The notes beneath the pieces are model-generated. The model saw nothing but the letters and a program-made list of their open reading frames with translations. It made no database searches and was not told the origin of the DNA. Below are positions 47,905 through 60,483 of a stretch of DNA of 64,000 nt, piece by piece; positions within the stretch are counted from its first letter, which is position 1; each line of letters opens with the position of its first letter. Origin of the DNA: Takakia lepidozioides (taxonomy: Eukaryota; Streptophyta; Takakiopsida; Takakiales; Takakiaceae). The stretch covers positions 26,350,001-26,414,000 of the forward strand of contig CM060732.1 of assembly GCA_030704615.1 (NCBI GenBank), in the 5' to 3' direction. A program made the position numbers and the translations under genes.

Positions 47905-48501
47905 TTACACAGCCCGACACAGCTTCGCACAGCCAGTCACAGCCCGACACAGCCCGACATAGCTTGACACAGCCTGTCACAGTACATGGGGAACAGTTAT
48001 CATTGACAGGGAACGACTGTGAGAGAACAACATCTGCAGTGGGAACGTGTTACTTCAGGGGTGACGGTTAGTTAGTTAGGTGGTTAGAACAGCTTGCGGG
48101 TAGATTAGGAGAGCGGCAACGGGAAGGGGATCACTTCTGGAGGAGGGCGACTTGTGGATGGGAGGAAGAAACGTAACGGAGAGCGGGAAATAATGAAAAA
48201 CAGATGATGATTTGAATGAGGCTTAGTTCATGCAAGTTGTAGAATTATACAGTAGGATAGAATAGAGACACCATGGCATAGGCATGATACATGATTAATC
48301 TTAATCCGATACTGAATCGATACAAACATACTGTGTAGAGAGACACGAGAGAAGCTGTGGAATGAATGCATGATTAACTGGAACTTAGTAGATACTAAAG
48401 CAATCTGATGCTTCAGTATACAGGGTAAGGTAAATTGATAACATGAAGGCAAGAAGGAATACAAATGGGAAGCACAACCATGATTCATTAGCTGCAGGTC
48501 A
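47905..48501 (+). repeat. LTR of a small LTR element (left copy)
   Basis: It is about 85-90 percent alike, by eye, to 49781-50504 from the CACAGCC repeat through GAACAGTTATCATTG, GTGTAGAGAGACA and GGAAGCACAACCATGA to the terminal AGGTCA. It differs mainly in CACAGCC copy number and in the middle. It is preceded by a G-run. Confidence 0.75.
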
Positions 48502-49780
48502 TGAGTGATTGTTCTGAGTGGGCTGAGTGCTTAGAGATATCCAACTCTTCTATCTTGGAGTTTCCACCTCGGATAGCGAAGGGATGGGTGAGTAAGAGCC
48601 GCTCGACATTTGGCGACCATACTGGGGAACTGGGTCATGAACAACCAGATGTGACAGGCATTTGGTGGGATCATGGTGGTTGGAGAATTAAAGAATTTGA
48701 TGTGAATCAAATTCCCTATGAAACTGAGAAGGAAAGATTGTCCAAACAATTCTTTCAAAGGTTCTTGGAATTGCCAGACGGTTGTAAAGAAAACATTATT
48801 AAGAGAGTGCGTGATGTTGACCCTGAGTGGGGTCTGGAGAAAGGAGTGATAAAGATTTATCAGGTGGCCTGTAGAGGAAGAGCACGTTGGTTACCAACAC
48901 TGGTTTATGTGATAGCATTGCTATCCATTAAGCGAGTAGAGTTTGAAGGTTGGGAGGAAAGGAAGGTGAATGTTTATACTCATATGCATGAAGAGCTTGT
49001 ACTGGTAAAGAATTGGATTCCAAAGGATATTCTGTGGATCAAACTCACACCAAGAACAGCTTTCCCGACTTGTTTGCCATATGGTTATATGGTAACGAAG
49101 ACTTCTAGTATAGCCAAGGGTGCATTGAAGCTTAAAAGAAACCCGGGCATATACGAGAGATACTTTAGAAGAGAGTTTTGGTTATTGCCACATTAAAGAA
49201 ATGAAAGACATGGGACATGTGTGATGAAAGAGAAGCTAGACTCCAGAGATATTCAACAAAAAGAGAAAGTTATCTGAAAGCTAATAATACATATCTTTGG
49301 GAGAGAGGATTAGACATAGGGGAATCATCTGGACACCATTAAGATCAGAGAGTACATCACCCATACCGGGAGAACTAGAGTTGGATGCCACTCCTTCTTT
49401 TTCTTTGCAAGAAAGATTAAGGGAATTGGTACGGGAAGAAGATCAACCACGAGGTGAAAGATCTGAGGTACATCCCTGGATAAAAGATTTGACAGAAATC
49501 TTTGATAAGAGTTGGCATGGAACACCAAAAACAGGAACTCCAGTTTCTGAAACGAAAGACGAAGAAGGAGGAGAGGATGTGGCAGAGCCAACAGAGAGTT
49601 CAGACTCTCCAACACCATTGCAATTGAGTTACATGAGTGAAGAAGAAGAAACCCAAGGGCAGAACTTGGAAGATAAAAACAGAGAGAAGAAATTGGAAGA
49701 GGAAGAGTATGAAGAAGTAGACCCAACAACTGAGGTTGAGACTATAACCAAGACATCCCAACCCATTGGACCTGGGGGGG
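48501..49780 (+). CDS. Internal ORFs of the small LTR element, unknown gag-like protein
   Basis: Two frames occupy the internal region. One is 48501-49196 (231 residues, with TGIWWDHGGWRIKEFD and RGRARWLPTLVYVIALL). The other starts at 49297 and runs to the right LTR (acidic, EEEETQGQNLEDKNREKK). They could be one protein split by stops near 49200 and 49250. I recognise no protease, RT or integrase, so the element is non-autonomous. A G-run at 49774-49780, directly before the right LTR, is a likely polypurine tract. No standard primer binding site follows the left LTR. Confidence 0.45.
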
Positions 49781-50504
49781 TGACACAGCCCCACACAGCC
49801 CGACACAGCTTTACACAGCCAGTCACAGCCGACACAGCCCGACACAGCCCGCCTCAGCTTCACACAGCCGACACAGCCCGCCACAGCTTTACACAGTCTG
49901 CCACAGCTTCGCACAGCCAGTCACAGCCAACACAGCCCGACACAGCCCGCCACAGCTTCGCACAGCCGACACAGCCAGTCACAGCTCGGCACAGCTTGAC
50001 ACAGCCTGTCACAGTACATAGGGAACAGTTATCATTGGCAGGGAATGACTGTGAGGGATGACGGTTAATTAGTTAGGTGGTTAGAACAGCTTGGGGGCAG
50101 ATAATGAAAGCGGCAACGGAAAGAATGACACTTCACGGGGGGGGGGCGCTTCTGGGGAAAGAGGAGAGGAGATCAGGCGGAGAGCAAGAACGAGAGCACG
50201 GAGTAGGAGGAGAGATGAACAGTAGATGCTTTATTCCATGCAGAGCTGTAGTGATACTTAGGGCGGATTAGAGTCATTTGACATTGGCCTAGTACCTGAT
50301 AAATCGTAATCTGATACTTATTCGATACAAGCACACTGTGTAGAGAGACATGAGTGAAGCTGTGAAATGAATGCATGATTAATTAGAATTAAGTAGATAC
50401 TGAAGCAATCTGATGCTTCAGTATCAGATAAGGTGAATTGATAACATGAAGGCAAGAAGGAATACAAATGGGAAGCACAACCATGACTCACTAGCTGTAG
50501 GTCA
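49781..50504 (+). repeat. LTR of the small LTR element (right copy) with CACAGCC minisatellite
   Basis: It starts TGACACAGCC and ends TAGGTCA. The first 240 bases are a minisatellite of CACAGCC(C/A)GA(CACAGC) units, far longer than in the left LTR. No 5-bp target duplication flanks the pair, so one side has been rearranged. The next base belongs to a gag fragment on the other strand. Confidence 0.75.
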
Positions 50505-51441
50505 GGTCAAGGCGGCACCCGGTGCTTCGAAAGGAAAAGCGGGTGGAGCGGCCTATGGCGGACAGAAGACAGCCCTCCCTTCGATTTCCACGTGCCATTG
50601 TCGCCGCGTGGCCTATCCCACTTCTTTTCCGGTCGGAAGGAGTCACCTTCCCGCCGGGTCTTCTTGTGGTTCAGCTCCGTACGGCCTTGTCTTTCACCCT
50701 TAGGGACATCCGAGAAACATTCAGCCCTCTCAATTGCCTCGTTCAAAGTCTTAGGTGGCTTTTCCTCCAACTTCCGTCTGGCCCATGGGGCAGCACATTG
50801 AAAGCCCGGACATATCCCCGAATGTCATCTGTTTGTTTCAAATTCCTCATCTTGTCCCGGGCGAGCCAGGATGCGTTGAGGGGCACAAACTGCCTTTTCA
50901 TCAATTCATTGAACCCACTCCAGTTCAAGGTTTCCGGGCTTGGACCTCGGTCGTGAAGGCGTTTCTGCCACCATTGTTGAGCATAGCCCCTCAAATAGGT
51001 GGGAGCCACTTCCACCCGATCCTCGTCACTCAACTTGGCCGCCCGGAAGTACTGCTCTAGCTCCAAGAGCCAGGTGTTGAGTGCCTTCCGATTTTGGACA
51101 CCCTCGAAGGTGCCGAGTTCCTTCGGCTTCACCTTAAACTTTGCCTTAGTGGAAGTGGCATTAGTCGCCTTCAACACGTCTTTCAACGTCCCACCAAATT
51201 GCGCCAACAACCCTTCCCAAAAGGCTGCCGGCATGGGAGGCATCTGTTGGTCGGTCGGAGCTCTCTGGGATTCCTCAGGCTCCGACTCCTCAGATTCCTC
51301 CCGCTCTTGAGCGGCCTCGTTTTCGGAAACATGCATCGCTTCCTCAAACGGCCGCCTCGGTGACACGTCGCCCCCATCGGGCTCACCAAGATCATCATCT
51401 CTTGGGCCGTTCCGCTTTCGCTTTGGCTTGCCCGACCCCAT
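50505..51441 (-). pseudogene. Retrotransposon gag fragment (gypsy type)
   Basis: It begins at ATG 51441 (MGSGKPKRKRNGPRDDD) and is acidic and charged at first. The capsid core follows: TFEGVQNRKALNTWLLELEQ, YFRAAKLSDEDRVEVAP, YLRGYAQQWWQKRL and FNELMKRQFVP, typical of Retrotrans_gag. After a deletion and frameshift near 50750 it continues as PPKTLNEAIERAECF. The reading stops at 50505 where the small LTR element begins, so protease and pol are missing. It lies 40 bases downstream of a primer binding site and LTR in the same orientation. Confidence 0.85.
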
Positions 51442-51482
51442 GATGAGGCCAATCCCAAGGACGATCGCGTACTGAACTCTAA

Positions 51483-51494
51483 GCTCTGATACCA
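51483..51494 (-). other. Primer binding site, tRNA-Met initiator
   Basis: On the minus strand TGGTATCAGAGC begins two bases after the LTR ends. This is the common plant LTR-retrotransposon primer binding site, complementary to the 3' end of initiator tRNA-Met. Confidence 0.9.
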
Positions 51495-51496
51495 AG

Positions 51497-52192
51497 TGTC
51501 GCGCACCTCACTTCGGTAAGCTCCCCCCTCAAGTCATAGTTACTCGCCTGATGCGCGCGCCTAACTCCCAACCCGGCCGTCGGGCCAACTTGGAGCTTCG
51601 GCTGCTCACCGGGACATAACGGTCCCCCTTTGATCTCCCAAGGAACCCTCCAACGGTTTGGTACCAGCGGAATTCCCTTTGGTAGTTGGCAGTCCGGAAC
51701 AGCTCCCCACTCTTTGGTCGCTTTCCGGCTCGCTCGCTTACTCACTAGCTTTTGGTCACCAAAGGGCTTGCACCGTTCTCGGGGTTACTACTCCCTATAT
51801 ATACTTCTGTAGCTGTCCGCGGGGGTTTCACAAACAACCATGCCATTTTATGGCAAACCACCACGAACACCCTCGACTCCCGGTGATGAGTCGCGGTGAG
51901 TCTTGGCCCACCCACCACGGCCCCTATGGACCGTGATGAGTCCCAAGACTCCCCACGACTCCCACCACGAGGTCTCCGCCCCAGGGTGAGTCCTATGCCA
52001 CCCCGACTAAGTCCCGCTAAGCTACCACCACACCGCAACCCGGTGTGCGGGGCTCCACCTAGTGAGCGCCTCCGCCTCCAAGGCACTCAAGGGTGCTTCA
52101 GCCCCCTATACCTATCGCTGCCACTACCCCCACCACAGGGGCAGCCCCTCTTGTGTCCCGACCCCCTGCCCTCAAGGCAAAGGGCCGCGACA
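51497..52192 (-). repeat. 5' LTR, 696 bp
   Basis: The ends are TGTCGCG and CGCGACA, a perfect 7-bp inverted terminal repeat with TG...CA borders. The LTR is followed on the minus strand by the primer binding site and gag. A partial second copy opens the window. It is inserted beside CACTA terminal DNA that starts at 52193. Confidence 0.9.
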
Positions 52193-52454
52193 CATGGAGT
52201 CATAAGATTCCATGAAACGTCGTCCACGTGTAGTCAAACATATCACACTAGTCATATAAACCATCCCTGTCATCATGGTCAATAATGTTTGACCAATGCT
52301 CCCTAACTTTCCGGAGTCATGTAGTGATATCCATTACTACAAAGTCATAAAACTAAAACTGTAATGCATTTCAGCGCTCTGTAGTCATGTATCTAGTGCA
52401 ATTTTTATGACTCCGCCAAAGCCGTAGTCCTAAAAACGCTCATCTCTTGTAGTG
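52193..52454 (+). mobile_element. CACTA transposon right terminus
   Basis: It ends CTCTTGTAGTG, the reverse of CACTACAAGAG, and is studded with AGTCAT(G/A) subterminal motifs. It aligns loosely with the right end of the complete CACTA element (63100-63333): both have a GTTTGACC motif, then CCGGAG(T/C)CATG, then a short tail. The rest of this element is lost under the LTR element to the left. It interrupts the protease region of the following gypsy. Confidence 0.65.
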
Positions 52455-55400
52455 AATTAAGGCAGAAGCTTGGTCTAAGTAACATGAAACCAGCCCCATT
52501 TACAGTAACAATGGCAGATCAAAGAAGTGTACAGCCATTGGGATTGATAAGAGGAGTTAAGATACAGATTCAAAAGATGATCTTTATGATCACAGTAACT
52601 GTGTTAAAAATGGATGAAGTCATGGAAGCTTACTCCTTATTGTTGGGACGTCCGTGGCTGAAACAGGCCAGGATATTCCATGACTGGAATTCCCAGTTAC
52701 TAATTGTGCATAATGGGATGCACAAGATACAAATTACCACTAAGAAATCTAGTAGATTACCTGCTACGAGAAAACCTCGAGGGGTCAGGGAGTATGACTG
52801 GAGGGGAGGACTGGATGAGGAGCAGGAAGCTACCCTGTTCGCTGCACACCCAGAGTGGGAACAGGTTGCAGAGATGCAGCTGGAAGGCCTAAGTTGTTTA
52901 AAAGGTATCTGCTGTGGTGTAGTGACAGCAACACCAATTGAAGGAGAAATAAGCAGTTACCCACCACATTTTTATGAAGAAAGAGAAGGAGAAATGGAAA
53001 TCCTAGAGGAACCAGCCACTGTGAGTTTACAGGATGAAGTGGTGATTGGTTGGACAATCACAGCTGATGAGCAGGTGAGAGAAGTGAATGTGGGAACTGA
53101 AGAGGAACCGAGGATGGTGAAGGTAGGGGCTGATTTGGAGCCAAAATTCTTTGAGGAAGCTAAGAGTTTGTTCATCAAATACAGAGATGTATTTGCTTGG
53201 AGCTACGAGGATCTAAAAGGGATACCACCTGAGATCTGTTAGCATAAGATTGAATTGGAACCAGGGTCAGTACCAATCAAACAGGCAAGGTACAGAATGA
53301 ATCCCAACTATGCACAGAAGGTTGGAGAAGAGATCAAGAAGTTGGCTGAGGCTAAGTTTATATACCCGATAGAGTATACAACTTGGTTGTCACCCATTGT
53401 GATAGTTCCCAAGAAGAATGGTAAACTGAGAGTTTGTGTGAACTATAAGAAGTTGAATGCTTGCACGAAGAAAGATCCTTTTCCTTTGCCATTCACAGAA
53501 GCGGTATTGGACACTGTGGCAGGCCATGAGATGTACTCATTCATGGATGGCTTCAGTGGTTATAATCAATGCAAGTGGCAGAAGAAGACCAGGGAAAGAC
53601 GGCTTTCATCATAGACTGGGGTGCTTATGCATACAAAGTCATGCCTTTTGGACTTTGTAATGCACCAGCAACCTTTCAGAGAGTGATAAGTGAATATTTT
53701 CATGAGTATCTGGATGATTTCATGCAGGTGTTCTTGGATGATTTCAGTGTGTATAGCTCAAAGAATGAGCACTTGCATAAATTAGAGTTATGTTTGGCCA
53801 GATGCAGGATGAGAGGTCTGGGCCTGAATCCAGAGAAGTGTACTTTCTGTGTGAACTCAGGGGTGCTTTTGGGACACATTGTGTGTAAGAGGGGACTTCT
53901 TGTGGATCCTAGGAAGACAGAGGCCATTAAAGCCTCTCCACCACCAGTAAATGTTAAGAGTCTAAGGAGATTCCTTGGACAAACCAGTTATTACAAAAGA
54001 TTTGTCAGACGGTATGCACAGATAGCAACACCATTGAGCAAGCTTTTGAAGAAAGATGCAGTGTTTGCATGGACAGCTGAATGTCAACAGGCTTTTGAGG
54101 AACTTACATTGTCAGTAACAACTACACCTGTGCTGATTAACCCTCACTGGCATGTAGTATTTCATGTTCACTGTGATGCCTCAGGAGAAGCGTTGGGAGC
54201 GGTGTTAGCCCAAAATGTTACAGGAAATATAGATTCACCTGTGTACTATGCTAGCAGGTTGATGAACAGTGCTGAAAGGAACTATAGCACAACTGAAAGA
54301 GAAGCACTGGCAATGATTTATGCAGTCAAGAAATTCAGGCATTACCTATTGGGAAGAAAGTTTATGTTTTATGTGGATCACCAGGCTCTGATATATCTAG
54401 TGAACAAACCTTTGATAAGTGGAAGGATATCGAGGTGGTTAATAATCTTGCACGAGTTTGAGTTCGAAGTTGTTTACAAGTCTGGCCGTTTGCATCTTGT
54501 GGCAGATCATTTGTCACGCCTAACAACAGGAGAGCCCGCCACAGGAGTAGACGACCAATTACCTGATGCGAGTTTATTTGCAATGGAGGTGCAAGGAAGT
54601 GCAGATGAATGGTTAGATTGGCAGTGGCCAATCAGATACTACCTTACTCATGGTCAGTGCCCACCTAGCTATGGTAAGGAGCAGAGGAAGAGAATCGCTA
54701 TCAAGGCTTTACCTTATACTATGGTAGGAGGCAGAATGTATAAACTAGGACCTGATGGAGTACTTAAACGATGTTTGTACCACCATGAAGTAAATAAAGT
54801 TTTGGAGGAAGTTCATAAAGGAGTGGCTGGAGGTCATTTTGGAGAAGAGACTACCGGTAGGAAGATACTACTTGCAGGTTACTGGTGGCCTACTTTGTTC
54901 AAAGATGTACACAAGTATTGTCAGAGCTGAGATGAATGTCAGAGGCTAGGACCTTTGCAGAGATCTGGGAAGATGGCTTTGCATCCTACGATGCCTACTG
55001 AACCATTTCAGAAATGGGGACTAGATTTTGTTGGACCAATTAACCCACTGATCAAGAATACACAGAACAAGTACAGAATTACAGCCACTGATTAATGAGA
55101 CCATTGCTCTATTGACTAAAGAGTTCATGATTGTGCATAGGAAGAGTACAACGTATTACCCACAGGGTAATGGGCAGGCAGAGGCTACCAACAAAATACT
55201 ATGTATTATCTTGGCTAAGATAGTCAATGCAAACAGAACGGATTGCGATACAAAGCTGCTGACAGCTTTGTGGTCATACAGGACTTCATATAAAGTCACC
55301 ACTAAGTATACACCATTCCAATTAGTTTATGGTATTGAAGCTTTACTTCTAGTGGAATTCTTGTTACCTACCATGAGAACGGAATGGGGAAAAAGAATGG

Positions 55401-55790
55401 AATTGGAAGATTCAATTAAGGTCAGGAAACATGAATTATACCATGTGGAAGAAGTACGTGCTGATGCAGCTGATAACATGACCAGAATTCAGATGAAGAG
55501 GAAGGAACAGTTTGATGAAGGCAAATTAAAGACTTTTAAGACGGGGGATTTGGTTCTCTGGTTGCAGAAGAAGGGGAAGATTAAAGCTTCTAAGCTTAAA
55601 TCACCATGGAAAGGACCTTATGTCATACAGAAGATGTATGATAACAACACAGCCATGTTACAAACCATTAACAAAGAGATGCTGGGAAGAGTCAATGCCA
55701 ATAAGTTGAACGGGTACAGTGGTATTCATGACAAACCATTGCAGCACGATTTGCATGTTGAAACGCAGAAGCAGTCACGGGTTGCGCCAG
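52455..55790 (+). pseudogene. Gypsy pol (Athila/Tat-like): protease end, RT, RNase H, broken integrase
   Basis: The frame opens with the end of an aspartic protease (YSLLLGRPWLKQARIFHDW); its active site lies upstream of the CACTA junction. RT follows with LSPIVIVPKKNGKLRVCVNY, DGFSGYNQ, MPFGLCNAPATFQR and the catalytic FLDDFSVYS. RNase H follows with HCDASGEALGAVLAQ, and an integrase HHCC region where the second Cys codon before DECQR is TGA (54928). The integrase core is deleted between about 55083 and 55110, leaving only TTYYPQGNGQAEATN and the C-terminal KLKSPWKGPYVIQK. Other breaks are a stop at 53240 and a frameshift near 53570. It is a different lineage from the DNMT-gypsy elements. 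Confidence 0.9.
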
Positions 55791-55859
55791 TGATATCAAC
55801 GGAGTATGGAGCACTTGTCGCTAAGCCGAGCATATATGACCAGGGCGGGAACTACAGGT

Positions 55860-56045
55860 GTTCGCATACCTATCACAGCCCATCACAGTGTGACACAGCC
55901 TATCACAGCCCAGCACAGTGTGACACAGCCTATCACAGCCCATCACAGTGTGGCACAGCCTATCACAGCCCATCACAGTGTGACACAGCCTATCACAGCC
56001 CATCACAGTGCCACACAGCCTATCACAGCTCAACACAGCCTACCG
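55860..56045 (+). repeat. Minisatellite TATCACAGCCCATCACAGTGTGACACAGCC
   Basis: A 30-bp unit is repeated about six times with little change. It is related to the CACAGCC arrays in the small LTR element (47905 and 49781). Its place right after the gypsy integrase end suggests it opens that element's 3' LTR. Confidence 0.85.
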
Positions 56046-56558
56046 GGGTTACACAGTCCATATGATCAATGACAGGTGGACGTGGGTTAACATCTGGAGA
56101 GTGGCCGGCGGAAAAGTGGACGGAGGCAGGTTTAGAAATGGACACGTGGACGCCAGGGCGGGACACACAGCCGGACATGAATTGCAAGAACGAGTGTCAT
56201 CAAGAAAGAAGACAAAATTGGCCCTCAAAGTACCTACCCGGTACAACAACTAATTGTGGGCCCATTAATGCATTCAGTGCCAGGGTAACGGAACCCTTTT
56301 CGAGTTCAGAAAAGGGAAACCAATGCCACATGTGCTATCCTAGTGGACAGTCCAGGGGGGAAAATCCACGGAAGGGAATTAAATTACAAAACCAATCACA
56401 GAGCCAACAGCCAATCATGAGCCAGAATTACCTGCACAGGGTATCTTCCAGGAAGCAAAATCAAGAATTTAGAGGGATTCTGAGCGCAAGAGTCGGCGTC
56501 GTTCCAAGTAACGGGCGTCTCGACGGGAGAGACAATCAAAGCTATAGCTTTGAAGCTA
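56046..56558. other. Probable LTR/leader DNA
   Basis: Non-coding in appearance, between the minisatellite and the gag-like frames. An open frame crosses it but lacks any motif. Confidence 0.35.
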
Positions 56559-58302
56559 TGGCGGAAATAACAGACTACACTCTCGCATTACTACTTACGC
56601 AGTGGCACAAGGACGGACGAACGAAGAGTACCTTTTCACTAAATCGATACTTGCAAGCCCCACAGGCTTACAAACACTTACCCATTTCATTCTGCGCCAA
56701 CCATACTTTTATGCTTTGTGACCTGCAGGCGTTTCTTCTGTTGTTACAACCAAAACCTTTTTGTTTGTCTAGAATGAAGAGAGTGAGAGGAATGGAGGAT
56801 ATCAGGGTGAAGAGCACCACAATCTTACAGAAGCAAACGATTGCTGCACCACAGGCGGTGCAGCTACTGAAGGAGCTGCGATTGGATGGATTGCTACGCA
56901 AGGACTGGTCCTTGCATCATCGGCAGTTCATGATACAATTTCTTCAGAACTTTGAGCCTCGGACAGGACTTACTCAGGTGAGGGGAGTAGATATAGAAAT
57001 TACTCCCCAGTACCTGCAACAAATTATTTGATTTGTCATCAGGACATGTGGATGTGGATGAGCACAGGGCAAGATTGCAGATAGGGAATCTGTTCCAAGA
57101 AGGGAGTTTCTTTAAAACTCAAGGTTTTGCTTGTACCAAAGCCGAGTACCCAGGGCTTAGAGAAGTTGGCCAAATCTTGAACGTTCTGTTTGCCATGAAA
57201 CAGAACCAACAATATTTGAGCAGGTCATTCACAGAGGAGATCCTGAAAGCTTTAAGGGGAGAGGATGTCGCTTGGGCGGAGTTAATGTACAACGGATTGG
57301 TGGACGAGATGAAGAGGTTACATGGCACTGCTGCTAAGTCTCCGATCATTGTGTCCGGTCCAATCATTGCTCAAATAATTCTTGATTCTTGCATACTTGA
57401 TACTCGGAGATGGGAGTGTTTGAGGCAAAAACCACTGCAATTGAAGAGCAAGGCTCTTCACACAGTGAGGGTGGACTGGCAGTGCAACACTAGTCTAAGA
57501 GACAAAGGCGGGGTAAGATTGTAGTGGCGGATCCACTGGCTTCATGGAAACCGCACGATAATGTTTCCCAAGCTCTTGTGCAGGAAGGGGCACAGCAGCA
57601 CAGAGAGCTGCTACTATTGGAAGCAGGGCCTTCAGAGAGGGAAGAGGAAGTCACTTCGATATCACAGCCACCACAACCAATTGACTCTGTTGTTTTAGAG
57701 GTTCCACAGTTAGTATATGCTGTGGCAACACCCCCAATTGCTTTGAAAGGAGAAAGGTTGGACATTCCCACTACAGAGCAGGTCGTGGCCGAAATTGAGA
57801 AGGGTGACCTTCTCTATGAAAACTCTGGCTTGGTAAGAGAATCAGTAATTCCAGAGGTGCAGAGGTTGTCCAGGGGAAACCCTGCTGTGCATGTAATACC
57901 CACACCTGTGACGGAGGTGCCAAGGCTAGAATATCAAGACATTGAAGCATTTGTGGCGGATGAGGTGGTTCAGGAAGAAAATCTGGTGGGGCAATGGCCT
58001 GAATGGTTCGTAAGGCATCACACTGTTGAGGATAAGGGAGAACAGCAGCAAACTCACCATGATGACCCTCAACAGGCCATGCTTATGAGTTCCATAAGCA
58101 GGACACTTAATTTGTTGGGCACTTATGTGAAATCCCATGTTCCATCTACCCAATTGGCAGCTTTGAGGGAGGAACTCAAGAAGGAGTTTGAGGCTCGACT
58201 TGCCACTGAGTGTGCAAACAAGGTCGATGAGGAGGTCACTCTCAAGTTACAGCAAGAGTTAGAGGATACAAAAAGCTGCTTTGCAGTTGGCCAAAGAACA
58301 TT
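56559..58302 (+). pseudogene. Gag-like ORFs of an LTR retroelement, left part
   Basis: Three linked frames, 56559-57031, 57033-57524 and 57524-58302, read as one protein with single-base shifts near 57025, 57520 and 58265. The first part starts MAEITDYTLALLLTQ. The second has GSFFKTQGFACTKAEYPGLR and QYLSRSFTEEILKALRGED. The third is acidic and Pro/Val-rich, then a coiled coil (LAALREELKKEFEARL). No CCHC knuckle or enzyme domain is visible. At 58302 a CACTA element interrupts the coiled coil, and the same protein resumes at 63337. I call it gag-like from size, position and coiled coil only. Confidence 0.45.
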
Positions 58303-58829
58303 CACTACAACAAATTGCGGCTTTTACATCTCTGTGTTATGACTGCAAATGCAGTCATGAAAACCATTTACGACTTCCTGACTCTGAAGACGTAAAGCCC
58401 TAGTCAGTTGTGACATGGCAGATATGACTCTCCAGGCTGGCTGTGACGTGGCGCCTGAGCAGCTGTGGGGGTAGTCATACACACTGGCTTTACTGAATGA
58501 CTGAACGGACAGTGTAGTCCATGTCAGCAGCTGTGCAAGAGTGGCACGTGCTCGATACAGGAAATGACACGTGGCAGAATGTTCGCTCTCCATGACTACA
58601 GGCGTGCTAATCCGGTTGCAACACGTTGCGCATTGTAATTTTTACACGTGGTCCCTCAGCAGATTGACATGTGTCATGATGGGTGCTTTTTTGGGTTTAT
58701 TGCTATTTTTTTGCATATTTGTATTTCTGCCACGTGATGTAGTACTATTGAAGAGTGAAAATAGATGTAGTCATTATTATAACTATGATAGCAGTCGTGT
58801 ACATGTCTATTACAACAATGAAATATAAT

Positions 58830-60204
58830 ATATAATACAAAGATAACAAGGCAGCAAGACATAATTGCAACAAGCTGAGCAAAACCAAGAGATTGTACAC
58901 CATCTCTATTTACCAATCTATTTATCATTATCATTTTTGTCGCGGTCTAAAAATACATAAAATAGTCACATGTTCTCATGTGAATTATATTGTCTAACTA
59001 TAACACTTTGAAAAGTGTTCACCTAGAATCTTCTAACTACTCATGTATTCCATCAATCTGCAACCCATCAAAAACTAAGGCTTGCATGACTTGCATTACT
59101 ACAGCAAGGACATCTGTTTGTTTTCCAAGTTCTTGCATAAGATGCACCAACCAACATTGCATTGTGAGACACTCACTCGCTATACTCCAAAGCGTCTAGG
59201 GAAGGTCACTGAGCAACCTGCCAAGGCAGAAACAATTAAGAGAATTATCTAATACCATATATGAAAAACCAATGCCAGTGTTGTTTATGGTAACTTTTAT
59301 CCCATGGCCTCGTAAACAAACCAAAGCAAAAAGGTTGGTGTGTGTTGGCAAAGTCGTCAGATACTTCACAAAGAAACATGCACTAAAAATGAGAGCCGGG
59401 AGGATATGAAGGTCACTCACGTTTATACAAAGACGTCTTGCCCATTGCCCAACACACTGCGTCACCCACACTCTATCTCTACTCCTTCAGCTATCCATGC
59501 CTCTGCACAAATCAAGCATTCATCCTTGCCTTGCTGCTAGCAGCTGACAATGACAGCCTACATTTGTTCTAGGAAACACCCAACTCAGCGTAGCACACTA
59601 GTTCCTATGCTGAATTGCGTCTGCTACTCTCTAAAATGTAGCAGGCATTCACCTTTCTGCCCCGGATGACCCATCAGTGACTGGTCTCAGATAAGTATTC
59701 ATTCCACAGCTTCTCCTCATCTCTGTTAATTATTTTTTGACACTTTTCTGTTGTCACATTGGAGTATCATGTCAAAGTCACTCCAAACTAGATTCACTCA
59801 ACCAGCTAACTTGCAGAATTGAACATGTAAATTTAGGGCCGATTCTGATAAGAGGGAAAAACAGGGTGAAATGTGTTGAAGAAGATGCCTTCATTAGCAG
59901 TGCCTGATTTTATCACTTGTGCCGCTGCTGCCAGTTGACCATCTACCCATGCAGGTTTCTTGTAGCTTTTGATCCACAGGAAATCACAGGTAATTTTGTG
60001 CTTGAAATCTGGCCCTCTTGGATGAATCTGGACCCACACGAAATCCCTGCTCCTTCAGCTATCCATGCCTCTGCACAAATCATGCATACATCCTCGCCTT
60101 GCTGCTAGCAGCTGACAATGACAGCCTAGAATTGTCAAAGCAAAACACTAGCAGGGAAAACAGGGTGAAATATGTTGAAGAAGGTACCTTCACCCCTTTC
60201 CCCA
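58830..60204. other. CACTA interior, no gene
   Basis: This interior DNA has no recognised coding motif. One copy of a repeat around TATCCATGCCTCTGCACAAA lies at 59490-59570. Confidence 0.5.
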
Positions 60205-60465
60205 TCATTTGCTTTCAGGTGTCCAAAGCCCCATCCCGCGCTCCTGCTCTGCACACCCTGCAAGCATCGCATTCCACGACACCACATCTGGTTCAGCCAT
60301 ATTGTTGAACACTCCCTTGGCATCCTCAATGCTCCCACATTTAGCATACATGGCCACCAGAGCAATGTTCAGGATGACATCTGGTACAATTGCAGATTTG
60401 ATGGTGTCACCATGGATCTCTTTGCCCTTTTCTAGGGCTGCCAGACGCACTGCAAACGCACACAA
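60205..60465 (-). pseudogene. PPR gene fragment A inside the CACTA element
   Basis: The minus strand reads LAALEKGKEIHGDTIKSAIV, then ALVAMYAKCGSIEDAKGVFN and DVVSWNAMLAGCA. This is the standard PLS-class pentatricopeptide wording of land-plant organelle RNA-binding proteins. About two repeats survive, cut off at both sides. Confidence 0.8.
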
Positions 60466-60483
60466 ACGTTATGTCGGCGGCCT

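Noticed and set aside
55860-56045. CRISPR-like array from regular 30-bp repeats
   Set aside because: There are no unique spacers; it is a head-to-tail minisatellite in a eukaryotic LTR.
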